NCBI GenBank assembly: GCA_021805985.1
Contig: JAJZDN010000018.1
Span: forward strand, 1 to 64,000
Length of the DNA: 64,000 nucleotides
Direction: 5' to 3'
Source: Planctomycetota bacterium
Lineage (GTDB): Bacteria; Planctomycetota; Phycisphaerae; WQYP01
Part shown: piece by piece, positions 9,047 through 18,663 of the stretch
How positions within the stretch are numbered: position 1 is the stretch's first letter
How the letters are laid out: every line of letters starts with the position of its first letter
Translations under genes and position numbers: made by a program
Notes under the pieces: generated by a model
Seen by the model: the letters and a program-made list of their open reading frames with translations, nothing else
Databases searched by the model: none
Told to the model about the DNA's origin: nothing

Positions 9047-10378
9047 ATGGAACTTTCCACCAGCACTGATCTTCCGCAACGCACGCTCAGGCGTGCCTTG
9101 GGTGCGGCGCAGCGTAAGTTGAATCGGCGGCTCCTGGCACGGCGAGTTTCCGGGGCGCTTGTCATGGGACTTATTCTGTGCTTCCCCCTTCTGCTGGTCA
9201 TGCTGTACCTTAACCTGACGGTGCTGCACGCAATTATCGCTTTTGCCGTTGTTAATGGCATGGCCATTGCAGTGCGGTTGCTCACAGGAACTTGGGCCAA
9301 TGGCATTGATGCGGCTGTACTTCTGGAACAGCAATACAAGGCACCTGGATTATTTATCACGGTGGCGGACATATTGGCTGGAACTGGCGGTGCCCAAAGA
9401 CCTGGCCACCACGACACTGATATCCTTATGGCGGCAGCGAATTGCTGCCAATCCCCGCCCGCCGTGGCCACCAACATTTTGTTTACCACGTCCGCCGAGC
9501 TGCAAACCTGGGCCACGAATGGCTTGTTACTTATCGCCTTGCTGATCACCGCAGAAGTGGGACAAGCGGTGGTGCCCCATTTGGGCGGGCAGGCTGCCTC
9601 AGGGGTATCGCAGAAATCATCGCGGACGGCATCAGGCGTGGCAGCCACGGCCCCGCCGCGCCGCCTGCCGGGAGCTAATTCATCGGCAAAAACGCCGCGA
9701 ACGCAGGTGATGCAAAACCCGCCGATGGAAAGGTCTTCTCGGCTTTTAGCGCAGCAGCGAGCCGCCGAAGCAATTCAGCAGATACAAGCGTCCATAACGC
9801 ATTGGCTTTTGGCTGCAAAAATAACAGAACACGGCACAGCAGAACATACTGCCAACAAAAACCCCGGCAAGGAGAGTGCTGAAGCCTTGCAAGCGAAGCT
9901 CTTAGCTGCTGCCCGACTGCCCGGTGTTGGAACTAAAACCCAGACCATGTTACTGGCGGCGGCCCATGCGATTCACGCTTCATCGCAAGGCAGTTTCATA
10001 CCGCTGTTGCACCGCATAAATCGGCGGCTTGAAGATTATCTTGCGTTAGCAACTGCCCACCGCGAGGCAATACGCAGAGAATCTGGCGCTCACGGCAATA
10101 GCTACCGTGCGGGCAACAATGCATCCCTTACAAAACACACCGGTTCGGGTGCAGGCAATCGCGATTTGGCAGATCAGACCGGGGATTCAAATAATGCTAT
10201 TGTTACAGATATTCCATCCGGACAACCTCCGGCGGAGGCTAATGAACTGCGATGGGGTCAAGGTAATCCGGCGGATAATGTGAAAATTCCTGCCCGGTAC
10301 CGGATGGCGGTGCAGCGGTATTTTTCTCATAGGCCAACGATTAAGGTTCGGCAGCAGCGCCGATCTATTAAATTATAA
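9047..10378 (+). CDS. Hypothetical membrane protein with alanine/glutamine-rich tail
   Basis: A 443-aa protein I do not recognise. After a basic N-terminus, two membrane helices lie at about residues 36-80 (GALVMGLILCFPLLLVM and AIIAFAVVNGMAIAVRLL) and a third at about 155-175. The C-terminal half is hydrophilic, low in structure and rich in Ala, Gln and Arg, with many short helical segments. It is divergent from the frameshifted lipoprotein gene by 58 nt. No ribosome binding site is evident before its ATG. It could be an envelope scaffold; no enzyme motif is seen. Confidence 0.7.
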   Translation: MELSTSTDLPQRTLRRALGAAQRKLNRRLLARRVSGALVMGLILCFPLLLVMLYLNLTVLHAIIAFAVVNGMAIAVRLLTGTWANGIDAAVLLEQQYKAPGLFITVADILAGTGGAQRPGHHDTDILMAAANCCQSPPAVATNILFTTSAELQTWATNGLLLIALLITAEVGQAVVPHLGGQAASGVSQKSSRTASGVAATAPPRRLPGANSSAKTPRTQVMQNPPMERSSRLLAQQRAAEAIQQIQASITHWLLAAKITEHGTAEHTANKNPGKESAEALQAKLLAAARLPGVGTKTQTMLLAAAHAIHASSQGSFIPLLHRINRRLEDYLALATAHREAIRRESGAHGNSYRAGNNASLTKHTGSGAGNRDLADQTGDSNNAIVTDIPSGQPPAEANELRWGQGNPADNVKIPARYRMAVQRYFSHRPTIKVRQQRRSIKL

Positions 10379-10402
10379 AGGCCGCCCTTTGTGGCAGCCT
10401 TT
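10377..10402. terminator. Bidirectional hairpin terminator
   Basis: Arms AAAGGCCGCC and GGCAGCCTTT (one mismatch) with loop CTTTGT, immediately at the stop codon of the + strand gene and 44 nt from the end of tatA on the other strand. T-rich ends on both strands suit a shared terminator for convergent genes. Confidence 0.6.
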
Positions 10403-10445
10403 ATGATAGGAGCATTCCCATGAAGTTATGGAAGGTTATGAAAAT

Positions 10446-10754
10446 TTATGGTTCGTCGCTGACGTTGGTCACCTGTTTAATCTGATAAGGATTTTCCGGT
10501 GTCTTCCGCGTTGGTGCCTGAATGGCAGGCTTATCCAGCGGCGGTTCTTCATTGGCCGCCTTATTGAGTTCCTCGCGGGTTTCGGTGAGGCCTTTTTTGA
10601 ATTCAAAAATGGACCGCCCCAGGCTCTTAGCAACGCCAGGCAACCGATTTCCAAAGAAGATCAGTGCGATCGCCAGAACGATTAGAAGATCCGGCCCGTC
10701 AAAAAGATTTCCAAAACCCAACGCCAATGGTAATGTGTTAATAGGCCCTAACAT
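10446..10754 (-). CDS. tatA: Sec-independent translocase TatA/TatE-like subunit
   Basis: A 102-aa twin-arginine translocase component. It has an N-terminal membrane helix, then the family hinge FGNRLPGVAKSLG and an amphipathic helix (FEFKKGLTETREEL), followed by an unstructured charged tail. It forms the protein-conducting part of the Tat pathway in the cytoplasmic membrane. It stands alone here: tatC is not in the window. Confidence 0.92.
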   Translation of the reverse strand: MLGPINTLPLALGFGNLFDGPDLLIVLAIALIFFGNRLPGVAKSLGRSIFEFKKGLTETREELNKAANEEPPLDKPAIQAPTRKTPENPYQIKQVTNVSDEP

Positions 10755-10926
10755 AGTGTATCACCTCGCAAAAAAGACGGCTGGTGGGCCTGCTTGTTTC
10801 CGCCAGCGTGACTGTTCCTTGGTATTATACTCATAACAGGCGGCAACACCAAATCCCTGTATTCGCCTATATTCGGATAACTATAAAACGGCCCGCAAGG
10901 TATTAGATCACCGCGAACCTTCATTA

Positions 10927-11787
10927 TCAGGGTTTCATACGGGTGCGGCTGGTGAGGGGGCACGCGGCCGGGAATTTGGTTGTTTTTTCCCGGGCGTAAT
11001 AAGCACGGAAAAGTTGCGACCGGTTCGACACATTCAGGCGGCGGTACAGCCGGCGAATATAGGAATGCACGGTATGAATGCTTAAGCCCAGTTTTCTGGC
11101 AATCTGTTTCTCACCGTCGCCGGCAAGTAAGCGATCCAGAATCTGCCTCTGGCGCTCCGGAAGCAGTTCCTGAATTTCCTGATTTTCATTTTCATCAGTG
11201 TGCCGTCCAGAAAGGTTTTGCAATTCGCGATGAAAAAGAGTGACCAGTGCTTCCGGCTCTGTGCATCTACCGCTGGCTTGTTCTGAATACAATAAATAGG
11301 TCACGCTCGCCCGGGACAGGGGGGGAGGAAGTGTGTCATGGAATGTTAATTCGATAACGGGATGCCGGGAATTTCCCGATGCACCGTCAGAGGTCTCCGC
11401 TGAGCCGGCACCTGGGGAAACGGTCCATGGAGGGACGAAACATGGTCGGCCAGGGCCCGATCGCTTTTGAACTTCCCGAACCGCGCGGTGCCGCTTTAAA
11501 GGAGATGGAAACTCGGCGGAAATGGGAACGTCAGGTGGCTTGGCCCAGCAAACCTCCAGCAATTTCATGTCACGTCGCGCGTTAGTTTTTTCCTGTTCCT
11601 GAATATAAAATATCCCGACCACATACATGTTTGAAATATGGGCCAATCCTTTAATCAAGGTAGTCCGCCAGACCGCCGTCATCATGGACAATCGGCCCAG
11701 CTGCGCCATGAGCCGAAGTAGGTCGCGCACCTCAGACACCCGCAGTGATTGAACATCGACCACAATTCCCTGCCTTTCGGTCTCCAA
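10927..11787 (-). CDS. LuxR-family transcriptional regulator
   Basis: The C-terminal part (about residues 205-270) is a LuxR-type helix-turn-helix: LPERQRQILDRLLAGDGEKQ, IARKLGLSIHTVHSYIRRLY and RRLNVSNRSQL. The first 200 residues match no receiver or PAS motif I can see. The listed start is TTG; the same frame stays open 20 codons further upstream without an ATG, so the N-terminus is uncertain. Gene arrangement: alone on the - strand, divergent from the PEP-CTERM protein gene, which it might control. Confidence 0.82.
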   Translation of the reverse strand: METERQGIVVDVQSLRVSEVRDLLRLMAQLGRLSMMTAVWRTTLIKGLAHISNMYVVGIFYIQEQEKTNARRDMKLLEVCWAKPPDVPISAEFPSPLKRHRAVREVQKRSGPGRPCFVPPWTVSPGAGSAETSDGASGNSRHPVIELTFHDTLPPPLSRASVTYLLYSEQASGRCTEPEALVTLFHRELQNLSGRHTDENENQEIQELLPERQRQILDRLLAGDGEKQIARKLGLSIHTVHSYIRRLYRRLNVSNRSQLFRAYYAREKTTKFPAACPLTSRTRMKP

Positions 11788-11973
11788 CGCTAACTTCTGT
11801 CTGTACCGCTTATTATCACCTAAAACCAGGCAATATGTTACCTGAATTCATGTGGCGTGATGACGCCTGTTTAGGCGTCTTGTGGCCATCGACGTACGCT
11901 TTATACTTAATACCCAGAGGTGAGAGTGCTTATCTCTATGATTGTTTCGCTTGGATTTTTTGGGAGATTTACC

Positions 11974-12855
11974 ATGAATTGCTTACGCCACCCCTTGTTT
12001 TCCGGGAACTCGACGGCGCGGCACAGTGCATCTGCGGCCATGATCATTTCCGCGGTCGCGGGGTTATTGGTAACCGGCGCTCGGGCTGGTGCCACAGTCA
12101 CAGACGTTAGTTATTATGATTTTGGAAAAATCGCGATGTATGTGCAAACCGGCAATCTGACACCGGCGATTAGCACTTCCAATCCCTACACGTTTACATC
12201 AGATATTGGTTACGGATCAATGGGATCCGTACTGGCAAGCTCAACGTTAGCACTGCCGGCTGGTGCGACCGGAACCGTCACGTATGCCGCCAACAGCGGT
12301 AACGCCCATTTAAAATATTCCCAGTTTTACGCCACCGCCGCCGACCTTAATGCCGCCTTCCCGGATGGCAACTACACATTCACCATTAATACCAGCACGC
12401 CCAATACCTACACTTCAACGTTAGCACTTAGCGGCGTGACCTATCCGACAGACATCGGAACGCTTAGTAACACAAACTGGTCGGGTGGTGCACTGGTTAT
12501 TGACCCCACCCAAAATTACACGTTTACGTGGAATGCGTCAGCGGATCTGCATTTAGATTTTGGTGTAAATAATACGGCTATTAACGAAAGCGTTTTTAAT
12601 TCAGGAAGCGGCTTGCCTAGCAGCTATACGATGGCTGCAAACACGCTTGCGCCGGGACAAAGCTACGTCGGTAACTTGGATTTTGCCAACGCTGTTACAG
12701 ACACGTCGCAAATTTCAGGCGTGCTGGGTGCCGCGTACTATCAAAATAGTACGCAGTTTACAATCATTACGACTCCCGAACCGGCGGCCGGTATTTTACT
12801 GCTTGCGGGCGTTGCGGTGATCGGGCTGCTGGCGCGGCGCAAGACGGCGGTGTAA
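11974..12855 (+). CDS. PEP-CTERM sorting domain protein
   Basis: An exported protein of 293 aa from the ATG at 11974, preferred because GGGAG lies 8 nt upstream (the frame opens 54 nt earlier). Signal peptide at about residues 20-45 ending near ARAGA. The body is rich in Thr, Ser, Asn and Gly, as in beta-structured surface proteins. The C-terminus is a classic exosortase signal: TTPEPAAG, a hydrophobic helix, then LLARRKTAV. It is expected to be processed by an exosortase and anchored or released at the envelope; no exosortase gene lies in this window. Confidence 0.85.
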   Translation: MNCLRHPLFSGNSTARHSASAAMIISAVAGLLVTGARAGATVTDVSYYDFGKIAMYVQTGNLTPAISTSNPYTFTSDIGYGSMGSVLASSTLALPAGATGTVTYAANSGNAHLKYSQFYATAADLNAAFPDGNYTFTINTSTPNTYTSTLALSGVTYPTDIGTLSNTNWSGGALVIDPTQNYTFTWNASADLHLDFGVNNTAINESVFNSGSGLPSSYTMAANTLAPGQSYVGNLDFANAVTDTSQISGVLGAAYYQNSTQFTIITTPEPAAGILLLAGVAVIGLLARRKTAV

Positions 12856-12990
12856 ATCATCCCGGCATACGCCGGATGACCACCAGCCGCTTTAGATATT
12901 GCAGTAAATTGTTCGCGTTTCCATGTTGCAGCGGAGGGCTGACACCCGCCCAATGCAGCGGTGCAACGTGTGATCATCAGTGGGCGCAGT

Positions 12991-13016
12991 AAAAAGCCCG
13001 CGAATACTCGCGGGCT
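12991..13016 (-). terminator. Rho-independent terminator of the lysine-rich small gene
   Basis: A perfect 9-bp stem (AGCCCGCGA / TCGCGGGCT) with a 4-nt loop, followed on the - strand by TTTTT. It lies 72 nt after the stop of the 34-residue gene. A second hairpin, GCTTCGA-N5-TCGAAGC at about 13052-13070, lies between the two. Confidence 0.82.
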
Positions 13017-13087
13017 GATGCGTTTGATCGCATGGGGCGGCTAAGCAAAATGCTTCGAAGACATCGAAGCGCCGCAGGGAACACAAA

Positions 13088-13192
13088 TTACCGCCGGCTC
13101 GCGGATTTCTTCGTGCTCTTTTTGGAAGATTTCTTCGGTGAAGATTTCTTCGTGCTCTTGCTGCTAGCCGCAGCCTTCTTTTTCGTCGCCAT
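13088..13192 (-). CDS. 34-residue lysine-rich small basic protein
   Basis: A short gene encoding MATKKKAAASSKSTKK, then SSPKKSSKKSTKKSASRR and a TAA. Of 34 residues, more than a third are Lys or Arg and almost all the rest Ser, Ala or Thr, as in histone H1-tail-like or AlgP-like DNA-binding peptides. Support that it is real: the sequence AAGGGGGTGAT, nearly a full complement of the 16S 3' end, lies 4 nt before the ATG, and a strong terminator follows. Probably a nucleoid-associated or RNA-binding peptide (inference). Repetitive AAGAAATC units make up the gene. Confidence 0.75.
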   Translation of the reverse strand: MATKKKAAASSKSTKKSSPKKSSKKSTKKSASRR

Positions 13193-13273
13193 TTGTATCA
13201 CCCCCTTTCAATTTTGGAAAAGACAAAAATCACGACATCGTTATTATCGGCTGTATGGACCAATTATCATTAA

Positions 13274-13291
13274 ACAAATTCCAGAATTTGT
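13274..13291. promoter_or_regulatory. 18-bp palindrome upstream of the small basic protein gene
   Basis: ACAAATTC-CA-GAATTTGT, perfect arms of 8 bp, located about 80 nt upstream of the 34-residue gene and 33 nt past the end of the DUF58 gene in AT-rich DNA. It could be an operator; no regulator is identified. Confidence 0.35.
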
Positions 13292-13323
13292 ATATTTTTT
13301 TCTGATCCCGCTTTTTTTTACCT

Positions 13324-14214
13324 TCACTGCGTGGTGAGGACTTCCGAAAGATTCCGCGTAAGAACCTCTTCAATGCTAGTAGACGTTGATATGTAACGAT
13401 ATACCCCGCCACAGCGCGTAACACTTTGCGATAACTCATGACGCCATCGCTCCAATGTGGCACGATAAGCATTGCCGGCACTTTCGGACGTTGATATAGG
13501 CTGTCGCCGGCCGGTTTCCGGATCACGCAATATTGCCGAATGCTGGAAAGCCGGGGATTGCTCCTGCGGACATAGTGTGTGCAGCACGATCAGCCGCTGC
13601 GTGCGCGCTGCCAGGGCGGCAAACGTGCGGGTTAGTTCCTGCGGCGGCAGGCAATCGGAGATAAATATCAATATGTCTGTGCTCTGTTGCATTGCGCGGC
13701 GCAGCAGTTCTGGTATATCCATGACTCCGTTTGCCTTAAGCGCCCGGAGTTTTGCCACCATATCTGCTATGGCTGCATCGCGGGAGGTTGATGCAGTCAC
13801 AAACCGCTGCGTGTGCTCCGGTGATGATGGCAGAAGTTTCACTTCATTGCGACCTTGCAGAGCAATAATACTTAGACACGCGGCCAAAGATCGAGCGAAA
13901 TCAAATTTCTGCGGTGTTCCCAGTGTCATGCTGGCCGAGCAATCCAAGATAATTGTCACACGCATGGCATGTTGGGCGTAAAACAGTCGCACCACAAGCT
14001 GATCGAACTTCGCCAACTGCCCCCAATCTAAGTGGCGCAGATCATCTCCCTGCATATAGGCTCGGGAGTCTGCGGGATCTATGCTTATGCCCCGGCGGGT
14101 GCTGGATTGCCCCACAAACTGCGCCGAATGCTGGGCCGCCGTTGGAGACATGGCCAGATGCCGCAGCAAAATCAGCAGCTTGCGATCAGGCCAGGGTGCA
14201 TCGGGCGGAGTCAT
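13324..14214 (-). CDS. DUF58 domain-containing protein
   Basis: A 296-aa cytoplasmic protein of the DUF58 family, related to von Willebrand A domains. Diagnostic stretches are the N-terminal GISIDPADSRAYMQGDDLRH-LDW and the MIDAS-like DCSASM at about residues 90-95. DUF58 proteins usually sit beside MoxR ATPases and VWA proteins in Bat-type operons; neither is adjacent here, so this copy is detached from the usual set. No start site feature beyond the ATG is seen. Confidence 0.88.
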   Translation of the reverse strand: MTPPDAPWPDRKLLILLRHLAMSPTAAQHSAQFVGQSSTRRGISIDPADSRAYMQGDDLRHLDWGQLAKFDQLVVRLFYAQHAMRVTIILDCSASMTLGTPQKFDFARSLAACLSIIALQGRNEVKLLPSSPEHTQRFVTASTSRDAAIADMVAKLRALKANGVMDIPELLRRAMQQSTDILIFISDCLPPQELTRTFAALAARTQRLIVLHTLCPQEQSPAFQHSAILRDPETGRRQPISTSESAGNAYRATLERWRHELSQSVTRCGGVYRYISTSTSIEEVLTRNLSEVLTTQ

Positions 14215-14284
14215 GAGGCATTCTCAACACATGCGAATCGAAAACTTTTTCGTTGTTGTTTCTCCTGCAATCTCCGGTTAGCCA

Positions 14285-15973
14285 TTACTTGAGGGATTCG
14301 ATCTGCACAAGCTGGGCGTCGCGGGCGTCGGGGACAATATCACTGTGGCACACCGCTTTTTTGCCTTTATGCGCCAAAGCATGAATTTGTTCCTGCGTTA
14401 ATACGCCGCGCTGCTTGAGCAGCTCTGCGCCTTCTGCGGATACACCGGCGGATTGTGCTGATTTTTTCGCCGGCTCAAAATTCACATCCTTACCGCTGGC
14501 GAATTCCTGAATTTCCTTACTGATTCGCATGGAGCACCAGTCGTGACCGCACATGGCGCAGAAATCAGTATCCACTTCTAAATCTTCATCGTGCAAAGCT
14601 CGAGCCGTTTCTCCGTCAAAGGCCAGTTCAAACATCTTCGGCCAATTCAGCGCTGCCCGCGCTTTGGACATATCATCATCCCATTGCCGGGCACCCGTAA
14701 TGCCCCGCGCCAAATCACCCGCATGGGCTGCGATTTTATACGCGATGCAACCCGCTTTAACATCCTGCGCTTTGGGCAGGCCTACATGTTCCTTCGGTGT
14801 AACGTAGCACAGCATAGCCGCACCGGCCCGCGCCGCTTCCGTGGCACCAATGGCGCTGGTGATGTGGTCATAGCCGGGAAATACATCCGTGGTTAGAGGC
14901 CCGAGTACATAAAATGGCGCATCATCGCACACCCTCTGCTGAAGCTGCATATTCATAGCGATCTGATCCATCGGCACGTGACCGGGGCCTTCCACCATCA
15001 CCTGCACCCCTGCCGCCCGTGCCCGATGCACCAGTTCGCCCAGCGTCTGCAACTCCGCCAATTGGGCGGCATCTGTGGCATCGGCACAGCCGCCGGGACG
15101 CAGCCCGTCACCCAAGGAGTAGGTCACATCATACTGCCGCATGATGGCTGAAATTTCATCAAACAATTCATACATCGGATTCTGCTTGTTATGCACAATC
15201 ATCCACTTGGCCAACATGCTTCCGCCGCGACTGACAATACCGGTGAGCCGATTTTTCACCAACGGCAAATGCTGCTTGAGCACCCCGGCATGAATGGTGA
15301 AATAATCCACCCCCTGCTGCGCCTGGCGCTCAATTTCCTGGAGGATAATGTCATACGATAAGTCTTCTATCTTCCGGCCAATGATCATGGAATAAATGGG
15401 CACAGTGCCAATGGGGATGGTGCTGTGATCAATAATGGCCTGTCGACATTCCACGAGATTGCCGCCCGTGGATAAATCCATGAGGGTATCGGCACCAAAT
15501 TTTTGCGCCCATTGCAATTTTTCAACTTCTTCCGCCGTATTGCTGGAAACCGGTGAGGCGCCAATGTTAGCATTAATTTTTGTAGTCACCATACGGCCAA
15601 TGGCCATGGGGTCTAATCTTTTGGCGGATCGCAGGCCCTTAAAGGCGGTTGGATCCGTGATGATTTTGCTTCTCTGTGCTACGGTCTGATTGACCCACAG
15701 TTGGCGGGCATCATCGCGTGCCCCCGGATGCCCGGCATCCATGGATGCATCATATTGAATTTCCATCGGTGACGCCGCCGCCGATTGGCCGCCCGCCCCC
15801 TGTAAATGCCGGATATTGGCGGGAATGACCAATCGTCCGCGCGCTACTTCCTGTCGGATAAATTCCGGGGTCTGCGCCTCACGCTGGGCCACGCGAATCA
15901 TTTGCGGAGTTATCAATCCCGCGCACGCGAATTCATATTGTGTAACAAGATTTTTTGCAGCCTGAATCATCAT
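14285..15973 (-). CDS. thiC: Phosphomethylpyrimidine synthase ThiC
   Basis: A radical SAM enzyme of 562 aa that converts aminoimidazole ribotide to hydroxymethylpyrimidine phosphate in thiamine biosynthesis. The C-terminal [4Fe-4S] motif CxxCxxxxC is present as CAMCGHDWC; conserved [27 protein letters not shown] and [10 protein letters not shown] are all there. Start ATG with AAGGAG 6 nt upstream. It is shorter than the 600+ aa proteobacterial form, as is usual outside that group. A TPP riboswitch lies in its 290-nt leader, so it is repressed by thiamine pyrophosphate. Confidence 0.97.
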   Translation of the reverse strand: MMIQAAKNLVTQYEFACAGLITPQMIRVAQREAQTPEFIRQEVARGRLVIPANIRHLQGAGGQSAAASPMEIQYDASMDAGHPGARDDARQLWVNQTVAQRSKIITDPTAFKGLRSAKRLDPMAIGRMVTTKINANIGASPVSSNTAEEVEKLQWAQKFGADTLMDLSTGGNLVECRQAIIDHSTIPIGTVPIYSMIIGRKIEDLSYDIILQEIERQAQQGVDYFTIHAGVLKQHLPLVKNRLTGIVSRGGSMLAKWMIVHNKQNPMYELFDEISAIMRQYDVTYSLGDGLRPGGCADATDAAQLAELQTLGELVHRARAAGVQVMVEGPGHVPMDQIAMNMQLQQRVCDDAPFYVLGPLTTDVFPGYDHITSAIGATEAARAGAAMLCYVTPKEHVGLPKAQDVKAGCIAYKIAAHAGDLARGITGARQWDDDMSKARAALNWPKMFELAFDGETARALHDEDLEVDTDFCAMCGHDWCSMRISKEIQEFASGKDVNFEPAKKSAQSAGVSAEGAELLKQRGVLTQEQIHALAHKGKKAVCHSDIVPDARDAQLVQIESLK

Positions 15974-16174
15974 CGAACACTCCTTAAATTATCCGCTTCC
16001 GCGGTACTGTAAACCGATCTCAAGCCCGTCGGAATACGGGCGCAATACTATTACCTGCCAAAGTCCGCATCAGGTATGCTTACGTATACAACCGCAGCTT
16101 CGCACAGCAACACCGAAAGCAACCCCACCGGGACGGAGCCGAAAACGGGAATGCCGCAAAACAACGGCCCCGCC

Positions 16175-16265
16175 ATCGCTCGCGCTCCCTACGCCGGTAC
16201 AATCCGGGTCAGGTTCCAAGGGTTTATTCTCAGTTCCATTTACTCGGAACACCCCTGGCGAACAG
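16175..16265 (-). promoter_or_regulatory. TPP (THI-box) riboswitch
   Basis: On the - strand the conserved segments occur in order: AGGGGTGTTCCG, GGAACTGAGA, ACCCTTGGAACCTGACCCGG, then ATTGTACCGGCGTAGGGA. These match the thi-box consensus closely. It lies about 200 nt upstream of the thiC start; a GCCCGT-N6-ACGGGC hairpin at about 16024-16041 in the remaining leader may belong to the expression platform. The region from 16266 to 16450 beyond it holds nothing I recognise apart from the presumed promoter. Confidence 0.95.
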
Positions 16266-16450
16266 TGCGGGATTATATCATATCAGTGGTCATGTTACCG
16301 CATTTACGGTGCATCACATATCCGGCGCAGCCTCACGCCGATCAGTTGTATGAATTGTCGGAAGAATCATTTATCTGGTTGACTTTTATTTTAATGCAGA
16401 GCACTCTGTGTTATAGAGCAATACGCCGGGGTTGGCGATTGCAGGATTAA

Positions 16451-16690
16451 ATGAAGGGCTGTCCGATGCCTGATTGTCCAACTTGCGGAACAGAGCTACG
16501 GCAAAAGAATCGGGTGCTGCTGCTGGCAATTGGGGGTGTCATGATTACCGCAGCAGCGTTCGCGTTGGTCGTGCCGGCTCTATTGGTACCGGCGATACTG
16601 TTGGTAATCGTCGGCGCGTATGTGATCGTATGGGCCACACTGGGAAAAGCCATGTGGTGCCGCAATTGTAAAAAGTTTCCATTGTTCTAA
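16451..16690 (+). CDS. Small zinc-ribbon membrane protein
   Basis: A 79-aa protein with two CxxC knuckles (CPTCG near residue 9 and CRNCK near residue 71) that flank two hydrophobic segments (about residues 24-60). The layout, metal-binding ends on one side of the membrane joined by a helical hairpin, is seen in several unnamed small proteins. The function is unknown. It has no clear operon partner. Confidence 0.65.
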   Translation: MKGCPMPDCPTCGTELRQKNRVLLLAIGGVMITAAAFALVVPALLVPAILLVIVGAYVIVWATLGKAMWCRNCKKFPLF

Positions 16691-16811
16691 TCTTAAGGAC
16701 AATGCTTGTGGGCAGGTGCTCAACGTATGGACGGGCGTATTTTCAGAGCAGTCTGCCGAATCCGGCAACGCCAAAATCAGCCAACGTGAAGCGTTTTTCT
16801 CAAATGGCCGG

Positions 16812-17999
16812 TCAATGCATGGACGGGTGAACCTTGCGGGTGAACGTCAGCGACATGATAAACATCAGCACAGCACTGGCGGTGAGAATTCCGAACACCA
16901 CGTTAATGCCGAACTGATGTAACACCCAGCCCAGCGGCAAAAGACCTGCCGCGCCCAAAGCATTGGAAAGCCCCAGCGCGATACCCGATCCCAAGGCGCG
17001 GTTCTCCGGGAACATGTCCTGCCCGATCAACAATGTCGGCGAAAACGTGCTGAACATGGCAATGCCCAAAATAGCCGCTACGATCCACAACCACGGTCCC
17101 TGGGCAATGACTACCAGCGGCAATAAAAGCAACATGACAATACTGCTGCCTACCAGCACCGGCCGGCGTCCAAAGCGATCCGAAACTGTTCCTCCTGTGG
17201 CCTGCCCGATCACGCCAGTAATTAAAAGCGTGCTGATAATAGAGGCCCCGGAAACTAAGGCACCGCCACGGAGCTTCCACATCAGGGGAATAAAAACAAT
17301 GGTTCCAAAAACCGCCAATCCGCGAAACGCGGAAAAACTCACCAGCACCAGAAAGGGCTTGCGATGCTCACGCCAATGAAGCTTTGGAGCACTTTGGCTC
17401 CGCGGGGGCAAACTTGGGATCAGTTTGATCATAAACGGCAGGGTTACCAGCATAGGCAACGCAATAATCCACAGGTTATGCAACCCCAGATATACGACGA
17501 TCACGCTGGTTAACAGTGGCCACGCTCCGCGGCCCAGTTCGCCGCCGATCAAAAATAACGACAATCCCGCCCCGTGACGGCGTTCCGTTAAACTTCGCAC
17601 AGCCGCCAGAGCCTGAGGATGAAAAATTGTACTGCCCAACCCGGACACCAATAGCAACACCAGCAGCACTCCCACATTGGGCGATAACCCCACCAAGGCT
17701 CCTGCTACGCAACATCCAAAGAGGCCGCCGATGATAAACATTTTCCCGCCCACTTTATCCGCCAGGATGCCGGCCACCGGCTGTAAGGCCTGCCCCATAT
17801 ACGTTGCCGCCATGATAATGCCTACCATCGCCAAGGGCTGATGCAGCGCGGTAAGCACCGCGGGAAGAATACCGGGCAGGTAAAACGCTGCACCATCATT
17901 AAGAAAATGAGTCCACGTCATACACACTAAGCTCGCGGCTCGTGAGCGGGTAGTAGAGTCATTGGCTGGTGGGGATAAATCCGTTGGGGCTGTTGTCAT
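16812..17999 (-). CDS. MFS transporter, fosmidomycin-resistance (Fsr)-like
   Basis: A 395-aa permease with 12 predicted helices. The N-terminal THFLNDGAAFYLPGILPAVL and the GSTIFHPQALAAV segment resemble the Fsr/YnfM branch; a loop 8-9 DRFGRRPV motif is present. It probably exports a small molecule or drug; the substrate is not set by sequence. Single gene, divergent from the CBS protein gene. Confidence 0.85.
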   Translation of the reverse strand: MTTAPTDLSPPANDSTTRSRAASLVCMTWTHFLNDGAAFYLPGILPAVLTALHQPLAMVGIIMAATYMGQALQPVAGILADKVGGKMFIIGGLFGCCVAGALVGLSPNVGVLLVLLLVSGLGSTIFHPQALAAVRSLTERRHGAGLSLFLIGGELGRGAWPLLTSVIVVYLGLHNLWIIALPMLVTLPFMIKLIPSLPPRSQSAPKLHWREHRKPFLVLVSFSAFRGLAVFGTIVFIPLMWKLRGGALVSGASIISTLLITGVIGQATGGTVSDRFGRRPVLVGSSIVMLLLLPLVVIAQGPWLWIVAAILGIAMFSTFSPTLLIGQDMFPENRALGSGIALGLSNALGAAGLLPLGWVLHQFGINVVFGILTASAVLMFIMSLTFTRKVHPSMH

Positions 18000-18148
18000 G
18001 GGGAAATTATAGCCGAGATTGTTATCTTATTCACAATGTTGCTTCACATTCCTATCGGGATATAGTTATAGGTAATCAACTGCATTTCCGGCTGCTACCT
18101 TGGTAGGTGACAGCTTATAGTTGGTTTTCTTTTTTAAGGAGGTCACTT

Positions 18149-18586
18149 ATGGCCACCGTTGCATGCCTTCTGGCGGGCAAGTCCAGTCACGTCTACAGCA
18201 TCAGCCTCGATGCCACAATTCTGGAGGCCACACAAAAAATGAACCGTCACCGCATTGGTTCATTGATGGTCACCGAGGGGGATCGCGTCATCGGTATTTT
18301 AAGTGAACGCGATATTCTCACCCGCGTTGTGGGGGAAGAGAAAAATCCGCGGCAGGTGAAAGTTGGCGACGCCATGACTTCCGATGTGGTAGTCGTAACG
18401 CCGGATACAACCATCGAAGACGCCAGCAGCATCATGCAGTCACGCCGGGTGCGGCATCTGCCGGTGTGCGATGCCGAAGGCCGCCTGCTGGGATTGATTT
18501 CCATCGGGGATTTGAATGCCCGGCACGCCAGTGACCAAGAGGTCACCCTGACGCACCTGCATGAATATTTATATGGGCGCGTGTAA
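18149..18586 (+). CDS. Tandem CBS-domain protein
   Basis: A 145-aa protein made of two CBS domains (about residues 15-65 and 75-130; MNRHRIGSLMV, GILSERDIL, MQSRRVRHLPV, GLISIGDL). CBS pairs bind adenosine nucleotides and act as energy or stress sensors. The ATG at 18149 is chosen because AAGGAGGT lies 5 nt upstream; the frame itself opens at 18107. It is followed by the ACT protein gene in the same direction, 77 nt on. Confidence 0.9.
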   Translation: MATVACLLAGKSSHVYSISLDATILEATQKMNRHRIGSLMVTEGDRVIGILSERDILTRVVGEEKNPRQVKVGDAMTSDVVVVTPDTTIEDASSIMQSRRVRHLPVCDAEGRLLGLISIGDLNARHASDQEVTLTHLHEYLYGRV

Positions 18587-18663
18587 GCAGGAGTCTGGCG
18601 GGAAAAAAGCCCCAGGATTTTTACTTACATTTGTTCTTACATCTCTTGGCAACTCATGTTAAG

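Noticed and set aside
10748-10963. 71-codon ORF between tatA and the LuxR gene
   Set aside because: Overlaps both neighbours' ends and lacks protein-like features.
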